Below the pieces are notes generated by a model. The model was not told where the DNA came from. It searched no databases and saw only the letters and a list, made by a program, of their open reading frames with translations. From positions 1 through 40,986 of the forward strand of contig DHHV01000128.1 of assembly GCA_002403455.1 (NCBI GenBank): DNA of 40,986 nt. Reading direction: 5' to 3'. The first letter of the stretch is position 1. Each line of letters opens with the position of its first letter. Position numbers and translations under genes: made by a program. The stretch comes from Hyphomonadaceae bacterium UBA4763. Lineage in GTDB: Bacteria; Pseudomonadota; Alphaproteobacteria; Caulobacterales; Aquidulcibacteraceae. Positions 22,600-31,767 of the stretch are shown in pieces.

Positions 22600-24294
22600 G
22601 TGAACGAGGTCATACAAGCGATTATGCGGGCCGGGCCGCTGCGCCTCGCCATGGCCGGCGCCATTTTGGCGGCGGTGGTCGTCGCTTTGGGCGCGATCGT
22701 CATGCGGGTCGGCGAGCCCAGCAAATCGCTGCTCTATTCGGGCTTGTCGCTGACCGAAGCCGGCGAAATCGCCCAACGGCTCGACCAGGCCGGCGTCAGA
22801 TACGAACTGCGCGGCGATGGCGGCGTCATTTTCGTTGAGCGCAGCAAATTGTTGCAGACGCGCTTATTGTTGGCGGGCGAGGGTCTGCCGACGCGCGGCT
22901 CGATCGGCTATGAATTGTTCGACCGCCAAGAAACGCTCGGCCAGACCTCCTTCGTGCAGAATTTGAACCGGGTGCGCGCGCTGGAAGGCGAATTGGCGCG
23001 GACCATTGCGACCATCAATGGCGTTGATCAGGCGCGCGTGCATTTGGTCTTGCCCGAGAGACGCTTGTTCGAACGCGACGGCGCGCAGCCAACCGCTTCG
23101 ATCGTGCTGACGTTGGCCGGAGATGGGGCGACAGCCCAAGCCGCCGCGATCCGCCATTTGGTGGCGAGCGCCGTGCCTGGTCTCGCGCCGGAGCGGGTGA
23201 CCATCGCCGATCAGCGCGGGCGCTTGCTCGCCTCGGGCGCCGATGGCGGCGAGAATGCGGCGCTGCAGGAAGGCGCCGAGGACCGGCGCGCCAAATTGGA
23301 AGACCGCTTGCGCGAGCAATTGACGGCGCTGGTTGAACAAGTTTCGGGGGCGGGCGCGGCGCGCGTCGATGTGGCCGCCGATCTCGACTTCAATCGGGTC
23401 CAGGAGAACAGCGTCATTTATGATCCAGATGGTCGGGTCGTGCGCTCGCAGCAAACTGTCGAAGACACCAATACGCGCCAGGACACCGAACAGCCGCAAG
23501 GCGTCACCGTTGGGGCCAATGTGCCGGACGCAGCGCCGGCGCAAGGCGGGGTAACGACCAATTCGACCGATCAGGGCGAACGCGTCGAAGAAACCATCAA
23601 TTACGAAATCTCGACCACCAATCGGACTGAAGTGTTTGAAAGCGGGCGCATTCGACGGCTGTCGGTGGCGGTGGCGATCGACAATATCGCCCGCACAGCC
23701 GAGGACGGCACGGTCACCTATGAGCCGCGCACGGCGGAGGAATTGCAGCGCATCGAAGCCTTGGTGCGCACCGCCATGGGTTTTGACGCCGAACGGGGCG
23801 ACGTGCTGCAGGTCGTCAATATCAACTTTGCGCGGCCGGAGATCGGCGAAGGCGCAAGCGCGGCGGCGCCGTCTTTGTTGGAGACCCTCGATATAGCGCG
23901 CTTGGCCGAAGTCGGGGCGTTGCTGATCGGCGCGCTGGCGTTGATTTTCTTTGTCCTGCGCCCGGTTATGGTCGGCGGCGGCAAAAAGGGCAAAGGCGGC
24001 AAGGGCGGCGGATTTATCGCCGGATCTTCCGGCGACGACATGATGAAGGGTCCGATTGCGTTGACCGACTCCTCGGGCGCGGTGGCGCTCGGCGGCGGCG
24101 CGGCGGCGGCGGCTTTGGGCGCGCCTACGGATGGCCTTGCCGCTGATATCGAAGAGCGCATGGCGGTCGCGCGGATTCAGGGCGAAGTCAAAGTCTCGTC
24201 ATTGAAGAAAGTCGCCAATCTAATCGAGGCCCATCCGGAAGAATCCGTCGCGATCATTCGCGGATGGCTGAATGAATCGCGTGGGGCGGCATGA
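22600..24294 (+). CDS. fliF: Flagellar MS-ring protein FliF
   Basis: FliF forms the MS ring in the inner membrane, the foundation of the flagellar basal body and export gate. The 564-residue protein has an N-terminal transmembrane helix (about 15-37), then the conserved PSKSLLYSGLSLTEAGEIAQ and GLPTRGSIGYELFDRQE. NRVRALEGELARTIATINGV and the following RVHLVLPERRLFER are classic FliF. A Gly/Asp-rich periplasmic segment, a second transmembrane helix at about 438-458 and the FliG-binding tail EERMAVARIQGEVKVSSLKK complete it. The start is a GTG at 22600 without a clear ribosome site. The ATG at 22624 would shorten it by eight residues. A Gly/Lys-rich stretch follows the second helix. Its stop overlaps fliG (ATGA). 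Confidence 0.97.
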   Translation: MNEVIQAIMRAGPLRLAMAGAILAAVVVALGAIVMRVGEPSKSLLYSGLSLTEAGEIAQRLDQAGVRYELRGDGGVIFVERSKLLQTRLLLAGEGLPTRGSIGYELFDRQETLGQTSFVQNLNRVRALEGELARTIATINGVDQARVHLVLPERRLFERDGAQPTASIVLTLAGDGATAQAAAIRHLVASAVPGLAPERVTIADQRGRLLASGADGGENAALQEGAEDRRAKLEDRLREQLTALVEQVSGAGAARVDVAADLDFNRVQENSVIYDPDGRVVRSQQTVEDTNTRQDTEQPQGVTVGANVPDAAPAQGGVTTNSTDQGERVEETINYEISTTNRTEVFESGRIRRLSVAVAIDNIARTAEDGTVTYEPRTAEELQRIEALVRTAMGFDAERGDVLQVVNINFARPEIGEGASAAAPSLLETLDIARLAEVGALLIGALALIFFVLRPVMVGGGKKGKGGKGGGFIAGSSGDDMMKGPIALTDSSGAVALGGGAAAAALGAPTDGLAADIEERMAVARIQGEVKVSSLKKVANLIEAHPEESVAIIRGWLNESRGAA

Positions 24295-25358
24295 CCCAAT
24301 CAGCTTTAGCTCCAGCGCCGCAACCTCCCGTCGCCATGCAAATGGCGGCGGACGTTCAGGCGTCTATCGCCAAATTGAACGGCGCGGAGAAGGCGGCGAT
24401 TATTCTGCTCGCTCTGGGCGACGAACAACATCGCATTTGGGCACAGTTGGACGACGAAGAGGTACGCGAGATTTCCTACGCGATGTCCAATCTCGGCGTC
24501 ATCTCGGCGGCGATGGTCGAGCGGTTGATCGTCGATTTCGTCAACCGAATGTCGGCGACCGGCGCGCTGGTCGGCTCGTTCGAGGCGACGCAGCGTCTGT
24601 TGCAGAAATTTTTGCCGCCCGAAAAAGTCGACAGCCTGATGGAGGAAATCCGTGGTCCAGCTGGCCGGACGATGTGGGACAAATTGGGCAATGTGAACGA
24701 GATCGTTCTCGCCAACTTCCTGAAAAATGAATATCCGCAGACCGTCGCGGTGGTGTTGTCGAAAATAAAGCCAGATCACGCCGCCCGCGTGCTGGGCGCT
24801 TTACCCGATGATTTTGCACTCGAATGCGTGACGCGCATGCTGAGCATGGAGCCAGTGCAGCGCGAAATCCTCGACAAAATCGAGATGACCTTGCGCGCTG
24901 AGTTCATGTCGAACCTCGCGCGCACCTCCAAACGCGACAGCCATGAGATGATGGCGGAGATTTTCAACAATTTCGACCGGCAGACCGAGGGGCGGTTCTT
25001 GGGCTCGTTGGAAGAGCGCAATCGCGAATCGGCCGACAAGATCCGTAGTCTGATGTTCGTGTTCGAGGACTTGAAAAAACTCGATCCGGGCGGGGCACAA
25101 ACATTGCTGCGCGCCGTTCCGAAAGACCAATTGGCGCTAGCCCTCAAGGGGGCTTCGGAAACCCTGCGCGATCTGTTCATGGGCAACATGTCCGAGCGCG
25201 CCGCAAAAATTCTGCGTGAAGACATGGCGGCGATGGGGCCGGTCAAATTGAAAGATGTGGACGCTGCTCAGGCCGCTATGGTGCTTACAGCAAAAGATTT
25301 GGCGGCGCGTGGTGAAATAATCCTGGCCGAAGGTGGTCAGGACGAATTGATCTATTAA
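24291..25358 (+). CDS. fliG: Flagellar motor switch protein FliG
   Basis: FliG sits on the cytoplasmic face of the MS ring, contacts the stator and carries torque. This 355-residue copy starts LNGAEKAAIILLALGDEQHR in its FliF-binding domain. It contains FLKNEYPQTVAVVLSKIKPD, the middle-domain MLSMEPVQREILDKIEMTLR, and a C-terminal domain with LDPGGAQTLLRAVPKDQLAL, ALKGASETLRDLFMGNMSER and the charged torque helix region REDMAAMGPVKLKDVDAAQ. An Ala/Pro/Gln-rich N-terminal extension of about 28 residues precedes the core. The start overlaps the fliF stop. Confidence 0.98.
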   Translation: MTQSALAPAPQPPVAMQMAADVQASIAKLNGAEKAAIILLALGDEQHRIWAQLDDEEVREISYAMSNLGVISAAMVERLIVDFVNRMSATGALVGSFEATQRLLQKFLPPEKVDSLMEEIRGPAGRTMWDKLGNVNEIVLANFLKNEYPQTVAVVLSKIKPDHAARVLGALPDDFALECVTRMLSMEPVQREILDKIEMTLRAEFMSNLARTSKRDSHEMMAEIFNNFDRQTEGRFLGSLEERNRESADKIRSLMFVFEDLKKLDPGGAQTLLRAVPKDQLALALKGASETLRDLFMGNMSERAAKILREDMAAMGPVKLKDVDAAQAAMVLTAKDLAARGEIILAEGGQDELIY

Positions 25359-25365
25359 AGGTAAG

Positions 25366-26037
25366 ATGATGACATCGGCAACGGCCCCGACGCCGCGTAA
25401 ATTTAATTTTGATACCGTATTTGATACAAGTGGGCGCGTCACGCGCAACGGTCAAGGCGTCCGTTTGCATTACTTGCCCGAAGAGGTTGAGCAAATCCGT
25501 AAAAAGGCCTTTGAAGAGGGGCGCCAAGCGGAATTGGTCAAGGCCGAGCAATCCGCGGCCCAAGCGATCCAAGGACTGACTGCTCTATTGCAGGCGCTCG
25601 TGCCGGCCATTGACCGGGAAATCGCGCAAATCCAGCGCGAAAGCGCCGAAGCGATTTTGGCGGCGGCTCGCGCGATCGCTGGCGCAGCGCTGGACGCAAT
25701 TCCTGAGCCCGCCATTCTTGCCGCCGTCGATGAGGCGCTGCGCACCTTGCGCGACACGCCTTTTCTCGCGCTTCGATTGGCGCCGGCGCAGAGCGATGCG
25801 CTGGGGCCGCGCATTCTGGCCGCCGCCGAGGGCGCCGGCTTTGCCGGTCGGGTGCGGATTGAGAGCGATCCGCGCGCGCGCGCCGGCGATTGGCGGCTCG
25901 AATGGACCGGCGGGGCAATCGCCTTTGACCGCGCTGAGGCCTTTGCGCGTATCCAAGACGCCGCGGAGCGCTCAATCGGCGCGGCCATGAACATCCCCAA
26001 TGCGCCCGAACCTGCCGAGTTGACCCATGCCCAATGA
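25366..26037 (+). CDS. fliH: Flagellar export-apparatus protein FliH/FlbE
   Basis: This 223-residue protein occupies the fliG-X-fliN position, held in Caulobacter by flbE (FliH), which regulates the FliI export ATPase. The sequence shows the expected charged N-terminus, an amphipathic helical stretch rich in Glu/Ala/Gln (EEVEQIRKKAFEEGRQAELV, with G-rich spacing typical of FliH), and a C-terminal domain with LAPAQSDALGPRILAAAE and VRIESDPRARAGDWRLEW. Overall conservation in the family is low, so synteny carries much of the call. ATGs at 25366 and 25369 are equally usable. It overlaps fliN by 11 bases. Confidence 0.85.
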   Translation: MMTSATAPTPRKFNFDTVFDTSGRVTRNGQGVRLHYLPEEVEQIRKKAFEEGRQAELVKAEQSAAQAIQGLTALLQALVPAIDREIAQIQRESAEAILAAARAIAGAALDAIPEPAILAAVDEALRTLRDTPFLALRLAPAQSDALGPRILAAAEGAGFAGRVRIESDPRARAGDWRLEWTGGAIAFDRAEAFARIQDAAERSIGAAMNIPNAPEPAELTHAQ

Positions 26038-26356
26038 TATCGACTTTCCCGATTTCGGCAGCGCCGATGCTGGCCCCCGCATGGATGACCCCAGCGAAAA
26101 ATCGGCGCGCGATCTCGCGCCAATGTTCGACGTGCCGGTCAACATCCAGGCCGTGCTCGGCAAAACCCATATCGAAGTGGCGCGCCTGATGCGGCTGAAA
26201 CCAGGCGCCGTGCTCGAGCTCGACCGCAAGGTTGGCGAGGCGATCGACATCTATGTGAATAACCGTCTGGTGGCGCGGGGCGAGGTCGTGCTGGTCGATG
26301 ACCGGCTCGGCGTCACCATGACCGAAATCGTGAAAGACGGCGATGCCCAATCTTAA
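26027..26356 (+). CDS. fliN: Flagellar motor switch protein FliN
   Basis: FliN is part of the cytoplasmic C-ring that switches rotation and docks export substrates. The 109-residue protein has an acidic variable N-terminus and the SpoA domain: FDVPVNIQAVLGKTHIEVAR, LMRLKPGAVLELDRKVGEAI, DIYVNNRLVARGEVVLVDD and RLGVTMTEIV. Length and domain are typical. The start lies inside the end of fliH, and flbD follows 30 bases after the stop. Confidence 0.97.
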   Translation: MPNDIDFPDFGSADAGPRMDDPSEKSARDLAPMFDVPVNIQAVLGKTHIEVARLMRLKPGAVLELDRKVGEAIDIYVNNRLVARGEVVLVDDRLGVTMTEIVKDGDAQS

Positions 26357-26386
26357 TGTGAACACAGCGAAAAAGGGAGGCCCCTC

Positions 26387-27757
26387 ATGCGCGTTTTGAT
26401 CGTTGGCGCCATGCGTGGACAATTGTCGAATGCGGCGAAAATCGCGCTCGATCGCGGCGCCAAGGTCTCGCAGGTTGATACGATCGCGCAGGCGACGGCG
26501 ACCTTGCGCGCCGGCAAGGGCGCGGACCTGATCATGGTCGAGCTTGGGCTCGATATCGCTGCGCTGATCGCCGCCAATGAGGCCGAGCGGATCGTCGCTC
26601 CGGTGGTCGCCTGCGGCATTCCGGACGATCCGCGCGCCGCCGCCGCCGCCATCCGGGCCGGCGCGCGCGAATTTATCCCCTTGCCGCCCGATACGGCGCT
26701 GATTGCAGCGGTATTGGCGGCCGTTGCCGATGATGAGCGCCCGATGCTGGCCGAGGACCCGGCCATGCGCCGCGTCGCAGACCTTGCCCAGCAAGTGGCG
26801 GGATCGGAAGCCTCGATCCTGATCACCGGCGAATCCGGGGTCGGGAAAGAAGTGATGGCGCGCTTTGTGCACAAGAACTCGCGCCGCGCCGCCAAGCCGC
26901 TGATCTCGGTCAATTGCGCGGCGATCCCCGATAATCTGCTCGAGAGCGAATTGTTCGGGCATGAAAAGGGCGCCTTTACGGGCGCGATCGCTCGTCGAAT
27001 TGGCAAATTCGAAGAGGCCGATGGCGGCAGCCTGTTGCTCGACGAGATTTCAGAGATGGACATCCGCCTGCAGGCCAAATTGCTGCGGGCGATTCAAGAG
27101 CGCGAGATCGACCGGGTCGGCGGCGCAAAACCGGTCAAAGTCGATATTCGCATCATCGCGACCTCGAACCGCGATCTGGCGCAGGCCGTGCGCGAGGGCA
27201 AATTCCGCGAGGATTTGCTCTATCGCTTGAATGTGTTGAACCTGCGCATCCCGCCTTTGCGCGAGCGACCGGTCGATATCGAGACCCTGGCCAATCATTT
27301 TGTCCGCAAATATGCGCAGATGAATGGCATGCCGACCCGCCCACTTGCAGCGGCGGCGCTGGCGGCGCTGAAAACAGCGGCATGGCCCGGCAATGTCCGC
27401 GAGCTCGAAAACACCATGCATCGGGCGGTGCTGCTGGCGAGCGGCGATACGATCGGCCCCGATGCGATCCGCGCCGCCGATGGGATGTCGCCAGCCTTGG
27501 CGGATGATCGGCCCGAAGCGGTGCGCCATGCCGCCGAGATCGCCCAAAACGCCGCGCAAGGCATGGTCGGGCGCACGGTCGCCGATGTCGAACAAGAGCT
27601 GATCTTGTCGACGCTCAGCCATTGCCTGGGCAACCGCACGCATGCCGCCGCCATCCTTGGCATTTCGATCCGCACCTTGCGCAACAAGCTGAAATTGTTC
27701 GCCGATTCCGGGGTCGACGTGCCGCCGCCCGGCGCTGACGCGCGCAGCGCCGCCTAA
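26387..27757 (+). CDS. flbD: Sigma-54 activator FlbD-like flagellar regulator
   Basis: This 456-residue protein is an FlbD-type enhancer-binding protein, which in Caulobacter activates late and represses early flagellar promoters. The N-terminal region (1-115) looks like a receiver, but the phosphoacceptor position reads ADLIMVELGLD with no Asp where expected, as in other FlbD proteins. The AAA+ core has ITGESGVGKEVMARFVHKNS, GHEKGAFTGAIARRIGKFEE (about 190-209), LLDEISEMDIRLQAKLLRAI and WPGNVRELENTMHRAVLLAS. The C-terminal Fis-type helix-turn-helix is HAAAILGISIRTLRNKLKLF. GGGAGG precedes the ATG at good distance. The gene order fliF-G-H-N-flbD supports the name. Confidence 0.95.
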   Translation: MRVLIVGAMRGQLSNAAKIALDRGAKVSQVDTIAQATATLRAGKGADLIMVELGLDIAALIAANEAERIVAPVVACGIPDDPRAAAAAIRAGAREFIPLPPDTALIAAVLAAVADDERPMLAEDPAMRRVADLAQQVAGSEASILITGESGVGKEVMARFVHKNSRRAAKPLISVNCAAIPDNLLESELFGHEKGAFTGAIARRIGKFEEADGGSLLLDEISEMDIRLQAKLLRAIQEREIDRVGGAKPVKVDIRIIATSNRDLAQAVREGKFREDLLYRLNVLNLRIPPLRERPVDIETLANHFVRKYAQMNGMPTRPLAAAALAALKTAAWPGNVRELENTMHRAVLLASGDTIGPDAIRAADGMSPALADDRPEAVRHAAEIAQNAAQGMVGRTVADVEQELILSTLSHCLGNRTHAAAILGISIRTLRNKLKLFADSGVDVPPPGADARSAA

Positions 27758-27774
27758 GAGGATCGATTGAGCCG

Positions 27775-29871
27775 ATGACCGATCTGACCGCTCAGACTAC
27801 GCCCGCTTCGGGCCTCGATTGGAAAGGGATCGGTACGGCGATCCTGCGCGGCGAGATCGGCTTGGCGGTTTTGGTGATCGGCATCCTGGTGATGCTGATC
27901 TTGCCGGTGCCGACCTTTTTGTTGGACGGGCTGCTGGCGATTTCGATCACCAGTTCGGTGCTGGTGTTGATGACGGCCTTGCTGATCCGCAAGCCGTTGG
28001 AATTCAGCGTGTTCCCGTCGGTTTTGCTGCTGACGACCCTGTTTCGGCTCGGTCTGAATGTGGCCTCGACCCGGTTGATCCTCGCTGAAGGTCACAATGG
28101 CCCAGACGCGGCCGGCGCGGTGATCCAGGCCTTTGGCGGCTTTGTCATGCAGGGCAATTTCGTCATCGGCGTCATCGTCTTCGTTATTCTGGTGCTGGTC
28201 AATTTCATGGTGATCTCGCGCGGCTCGACCCGCATCGCCGAGGTTGCCGCCCGGTTCACACTCGATTCAATGCCCGGCAAGCAATTGGCGATCGATTCGG
28301 ATTTGTCGTCCGGGTTGATCAATGAGGACGAAGCGCGCCGGCGCCGCAAAGAGCTCGAGCAGGAGAGCGGTTTTTTTGGGGCCATGGACGGCGCGTCGAA
28401 ATTCGTGCGCGGCGACGCCATGGCCGGCATTATCATTACGCTGGTCAATGTCATCGGCGGGATGATCATTGGCGTTGCGCAAAACGGGATCAGCTTTGAA
28501 GAAGCGGCGAGCGTCTATACGCTGCTGACCGTTGGCGATGGGCTGGTCAGCCAGATCCCGGCGCTGATCATCTCGGTGGCGGCGGGTATTTTGGTGTCGA
28601 AGGCCGGCGTCGAAGGCGCCGCCGACAAGGCCCTGGTTGCGCAATTGGCCGGCCGGCCAGAAGGGCTGGCGATCGCGGCCACCTGCGCCGGCATTGCGGG
28701 CCTGTTGCCGGGCATGCCGTTTTTGGCGTTTTCGGCGCTGGCGGCCGGCCTTGGTTATTGGGCGTTTCGGATCAACAAGGCCAACCAAGCCAAAACCAAA
28801 GAAGCGGACAAGCCGAAACCGGCCCCGCCGCCCGCCGAGGAGCCGATCTCCACCGCGCTCGCGATGGACGATCTGCGCGTTGAGCTGGGCTTTAGCCTTT
28901 TGCCGCTCGCCAATGACGTGGCGGGCCGCAAGCTGACCGATCAGATCAAAGCGGTGCGCCGCCAACTCGCCGCCGAATTCGGCTTTGTGGCGCCGTCGGT
29001 GCGCATCGTCGACAATCTGGAGCTGCCAGCCGATCATTATTCGGTGCGGTTGAAGGAAACGATTGCCGGCGGCGGCCGTTTGAAGCTGAACCATTATCTC
29101 GCGATGGACCCGAGCGGGCGCGGTCCCAAGCTCCCGGGCGAGCATGTGAAAGAGCCGGTCTTTCAAATGCCGGCGACCTGGATCGACGAAGGCCAGCGCG
29201 AAGAGGCCGGCATACGCGGCTTCACGGTGGTTGACCCGGCCACGGTGCTGACCACCCATTTCACCGAAATCGTCAAAGACCATATGGCCGAATTGCTCAG
29301 CTTCGCCGAGCTGAAGAAATTGATCGATGGCCTGACGAAAGAACAAAAAGCGCTGGTCGATGACATCGTGCCGGCCCGGATGACGCTTTCGGGCATTCAG
29401 CGCGTGTTGCAGAACTTGTTGAAAGAGCGCGTCTCGATCCGCGATCTGCCGACGATTTTGGAGGGCATCGCCGAGGGCGCCCAAGGCGGCTCTGATCTGG
29501 TCGCCATTACCGAAACCGTGCGGGCGCGCCTTGCCCGCCAGCTCTGCGCCGCTCTGCAGGCGCCGGACGGGGCGTTGCCGATCGTCACCTTGTCGCCGGC
29601 CTGGGAGCAGGCCTTTGCCGAAGCAATCGTTGGAACCGGCGCGGAGCGGCAATTGGCGCTCGCCCCTTCTAAGCTCCACAGCTTCGTCGCCGACGTGCGC
29701 AACGCCTTTGATGCAGCCGCCGCGCAAGGCGAAACGCCCGCCCTTGTCACCAGCGCCGGGGTGCGCCCCTTTGTGCGCTCGCTGATCGAGCGGTTCCGGT
29801 CGCAAACCATCGTGATGTCGCAAAATGAAATCCACCCGAAAGCGCGGCTGCGCGCGCTCGGCGCCGTCTAA
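27775..29871 (+). CDS. flhA: Flagellar biosynthesis protein FlhA
   Basis: FlhA is the nonameric core of the flagellar type III export gate in the inner membrane. The 698-residue protein has about eight transmembrane helices in its first half, with PSVLLLTTLFRLGLNVASTR, FVVITRGSTRIAEV-type FMVISRGSTRIAEVAARFTL, DSMPGKQLAIDSDLSSGLIN and the conserved cytoplasmic loop EDEARRRRKELEQESGFFGA. MDGASKFVRGDAMAGIIITL is also diagnostic. The cytoplasmic domain starts near residue 360 and includes LGFSLLPLAND and VRIVDNLELPADHYSVRL. It lies 17 bases after flbD and 14 before flhF. Confidence 0.98.
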   Translation: MTDLTAQTTPASGLDWKGIGTAILRGEIGLAVLVIGILVMLILPVPTFLLDGLLAISITSSVLVLMTALLIRKPLEFSVFPSVLLLTTLFRLGLNVASTRLILAEGHNGPDAAGAVIQAFGGFVMQGNFVIGVIVFVILVLVNFMVISRGSTRIAEVAARFTLDSMPGKQLAIDSDLSSGLINEDEARRRRKELEQESGFFGAMDGASKFVRGDAMAGIIITLVNVIGGMIIGVAQNGISFEEAASVYTLLTVGDGLVSQIPALIISVAAGILVSKAGVEGAADKALVAQLAGRPEGLAIAATCAGIAGLLPGMPFLAFSALAAGLGYWAFRINKANQAKTKEADKPKPAPPPAEEPISTALAMDDLRVELGFSLLPLANDVAGRKLTDQIKAVRRQLAAEFGFVAPSVRIVDNLELPADHYSVRLKETIAGGGRLKLNHYLAMDPSGRGPKLPGEHVKEPVFQMPATWIDEGQREEAGIRGFTVVDPATVLTTHFTEIVKDHMAELLSFAELKKLIDGLTKEQKALVDDIVPARMTLSGIQRVLQNLLKERVSIRDLPTILEGIAEGAQGGSDLVAITETVRARLARQLCAALQAPDGALPIVTLSPAWEQAFAEAIVGTGAERQLALAPSKLHSFVADVRNAFDAAAAQGETPALVTSAGVRPFVRSLIERFRSQTIVMSQNEIHPKARLRALGAV

Positions 29872-29885
29872 GAAAGGAAAAAACG

Positions 29886-30881
29886 ATGCGGATAAGGACG
29901 TTCCGAGGCGCTTCGATGACCGAGGTCATGGACCGCATGCGGCGCGATTTGGGTCCGGAAGCGATCATTATTTCCTCGTTCGACATGGATGACGGGGAAG
30001 TCGAAGTGCGCGCCGCCATTGAAAACGCCCCGGCCATTCGGTTGGTGAGCGAGACCTTCGACCGGCCTGAACGCCGCGCCGCGCCGATGCTGCAAATCGG
30101 TCGGGCCCGCGAGCAGATCGAGGATTTGCTGACCTGGCATGGCGTGCCGCAAGGTTTTGCGCAGGCGTTGTCGCGCGCCGGATTGACGCTCACCCATACC
30201 GATCCAATGGCGATTTTGACCGCGGCGCTGGAGCAGACCTTGCATTTTGCCCCGATCGATCCAACCCAAACTGGGGCGCTGGTGCTGGTCGGCCCGCCGG
30301 GGTCGGGCAAGACCGCTTTGGCGGCCAAGCTCGCCGTGCGCGCGGCGGCCTATGGCGTGCGGCCGCATTTGATCTCGGCGGATTTCTCGCGCCCGCATGC
30401 GGCGGCGCAATTGGCGGGTCTGGCGCAAATGCCGGTCGACGCGGTGCGGCGCGCGTCCTCGCTCGCCGACCTGCTTAGCGCGCTGCAGACGCCGCGTTCG
30501 CCGCGCGAACCGGTGATTGTGGATATGGGGCCGCTCAATCCGTTTGACGATGACGACCTCGCGCTCGTCTCAGAAGTAACCATTGCTTCAGATGCTGAGC
30601 CTATTCTGGTGATGTCGGCGGAGGGGCACCCCGCCGACCAGGACGACATCGCCGATCTGTTCGCAGGGCGCGGGATAAAACGCATGATCGTGACGAAACT
30701 GGATGCGGTGCGCCGACGTGGCGGCGCGATCGCCGCTGCGGCGCGGGCCCGGCTGGCTTTGGCGCATTTGGGCGTGACGCCCTTTATCAGCGGGGGGCTC
30801 GCCCCGGCTTCGGCCGGGCGGCTGGCGCGATTGCTGCTCGATTCGAAACCAGATTTCACTTTAGCGCGGGGCGTAGCGTAA
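29886..30881 (+). CDS. flhF: FlhF-like SRP-type GTPase, G3 motif degenerate
   Basis: FlhF is an SRP-family GTPase that sets flagellar position in polar flagellates. This 331-residue version opens with MRIRTFRGASMTEVMDRMRR and DLGPEAIIISS, a typical FlhF start. The B domain is short. The NG domain has an intact P loop (VGPPGSGKTALAAKLAVRAA) and a TKLD motif (MIVTKLDAVRRRGG). The DTYR-like G2 is changed to DFSRPHAAAQL. The G3 motif, normally DTAGR, reads VDMGPLNPFD (about residues 213-222). GTP hydrolysis may be lost or altered. Synteny between flhA and a MinD-like flhG supports the name. TAATG joins it to flhG. Confidence 0.87.
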   Translation: MRIRTFRGASMTEVMDRMRRDLGPEAIIISSFDMDDGEVEVRAAIENAPAIRLVSETFDRPERRAAPMLQIGRAREQIEDLLTWHGVPQGFAQALSRAGLTLTHTDPMAILTAALEQTLHFAPIDPTQTGALVLVGPPGSGKTALAAKLAVRAAAYGVRPHLISADFSRPHAAAQLAGLAQMPVDAVRRASSLADLLSALQTPRSPREPVIVDMGPLNPFDDDDLALVSEVTIASDAEPILVMSAEGHPADQDDIADLFAGRGIKRMIVTKLDAVRRRGGAIAAAARARLALAHLGVTPFISGGLAPASAGRLARLLLDSKPDFTLARGVA

Positions 30882-31708
30882 TGCCGGAAATCATGGAACG
30901 ATCTTCGCGCGGGCGAACGACCCCGCGCGGACGCATAGCGCCGATCGTGGCGGTCGGCTCGGGCAAAGGCGGGGTCGGCAAGACCTGGCTGTCGATCAGT
31001 CTGGCGCATGCTTTCGCCGCCGCTGGCAAAAGGGTCTTGTTGGTCGATGGCGATTTGGGGCTCGCCAATATCGATGTGCAATTGGGCCTCAACCCGGAAT
31101 CGGATTTGTCCGCCGTGATGGCGGGCTGGATCGAGCTCGACGACGCGGTCAGCAAGGTGGCCAATGGCGCCGGGGCCGGCGGCTTTGACGTATTGCCGGG
31201 ACGCTCTGGGTCGGCCGCTCTGGCCGAATTGCCGATGGAAGAGACGGCGCGTCTCGCCGCCGGGATTGCGGCCTTGTCGCTGCGTTATGATCACGTGCTG
31301 ATCGATCTTGGCGCCGGCATCGAGCCGAATGTCATGCGCCTGGCAAGGGCGGCCGACCGCGTCGTCGCTGTCGTCAATGACGAGCCGACCTCGCTCGCCG
31401 ATTGCTATGCGTTCATCAAGCAGTTCCGGCTCTATCGCCCGGATTCGACGCCTTGGGCGGCGGTCAATATGGCGGATAATCGCGCCAGCGGCCGACGCAC
31501 GCATGAAGCCTTGTCAAAGGCCTGCCAAAGCTTTCTCGGGTTTCGGCCGCCGCTGGCGGGGATTGTCAATCGCGATCCGCTGGTGCGCGACGCCATTCGC
31601 GCGCAAGTGCCGCTGTCGATCCGTCATCCGCGCGCGCCGGCCTGGATGGACGTCAAAGCCATGGCGGACGCCTTGCTGGAAGGCGTCAGCATGCCGGACG
31701 ATCGTTAA
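30881..31708 (+). CDS. flhG: MinD/ParA-type ATPase, FlhG (FleN/YlxH)-like
   Basis: FlhG proteins control flagellar number and partner FlhF. The 275-residue protein has the deviant Walker A VGSGKGGVGKTWLSISLAHA, then VLLVDGDLGLANIDVQLGLN, LPGRSGSAALAEL and YDHVLIDLGAGIEPNVMRLA, where the switch-II region normally reads DTGAG. ADRVVAVVNDEPTSLADCYA follows. The C-terminus is short. The N-terminal Arg-rich tail (RSSRGRTTPRGR) may replace the usual FlhF-activating motif. It is translationally linked to flhF and ends the flagellar operon. A general ParA role is possible, but the context favours FlhG. Confidence 0.9.
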   Translation: MPEIMERSSRGRTTPRGRIAPIVAVGSGKGGVGKTWLSISLAHAFAAAGKRVLLVDGDLGLANIDVQLGLNPESDLSAVMAGWIELDDAVSKVANGAGAGGFDVLPGRSGSAALAELPMEETARLAAGIAALSLRYDHVLIDLGAGIEPNVMRLARAADRVVAVVNDEPTSLADCYAFIKQFRLYRPDSTPWAAVNMADNRASGRRTHEALSKACQSFLGFRPPLAGIVNRDPLVRDAIRAQVPLSIRHPRAPAWMDVKAMADALLEGVSMPDDR

Positions 31709-31733
31709 GCGGTGACGCGGCGCACTTAAAGAC

Positions 31734-31749
31734 ATAAAGAAATCTTTAT
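31734..31749. promoter_or_regulatory. Palindromic operator ATAAAGA-AA-TCTTTAT upstream of ahcY
   Basis: A perfect 7-bp inverted repeat with a 2-bp spacer lies 82 bp before the ahcY start. It matches my recollection of the ATAAAGA/TCTTTAT motif that precedes methionine-cycle genes in alphaproteobacteria, thought to bind an ArsR-type SAH/SAM-responsive repressor. The regulator itself is not in this window. Confidence 0.6.
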
Positions 31750-31767
31750 ATCCCATTGCCCCCGCAA

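Noticed and set aside
29005..29016. ATCGTCGACAAT inside flhA
   Set aside because: It has one mismatch to the operator palindrome but encodes the conserved FlhA segment around IVDN; coding constraint explains it.
28267..29835. 522-codon minus-strand open frame over flhA
   Set aside because: It is antisense to flhA; the His/Arg/Gln-rich translation is the usual GC-driven shadow.
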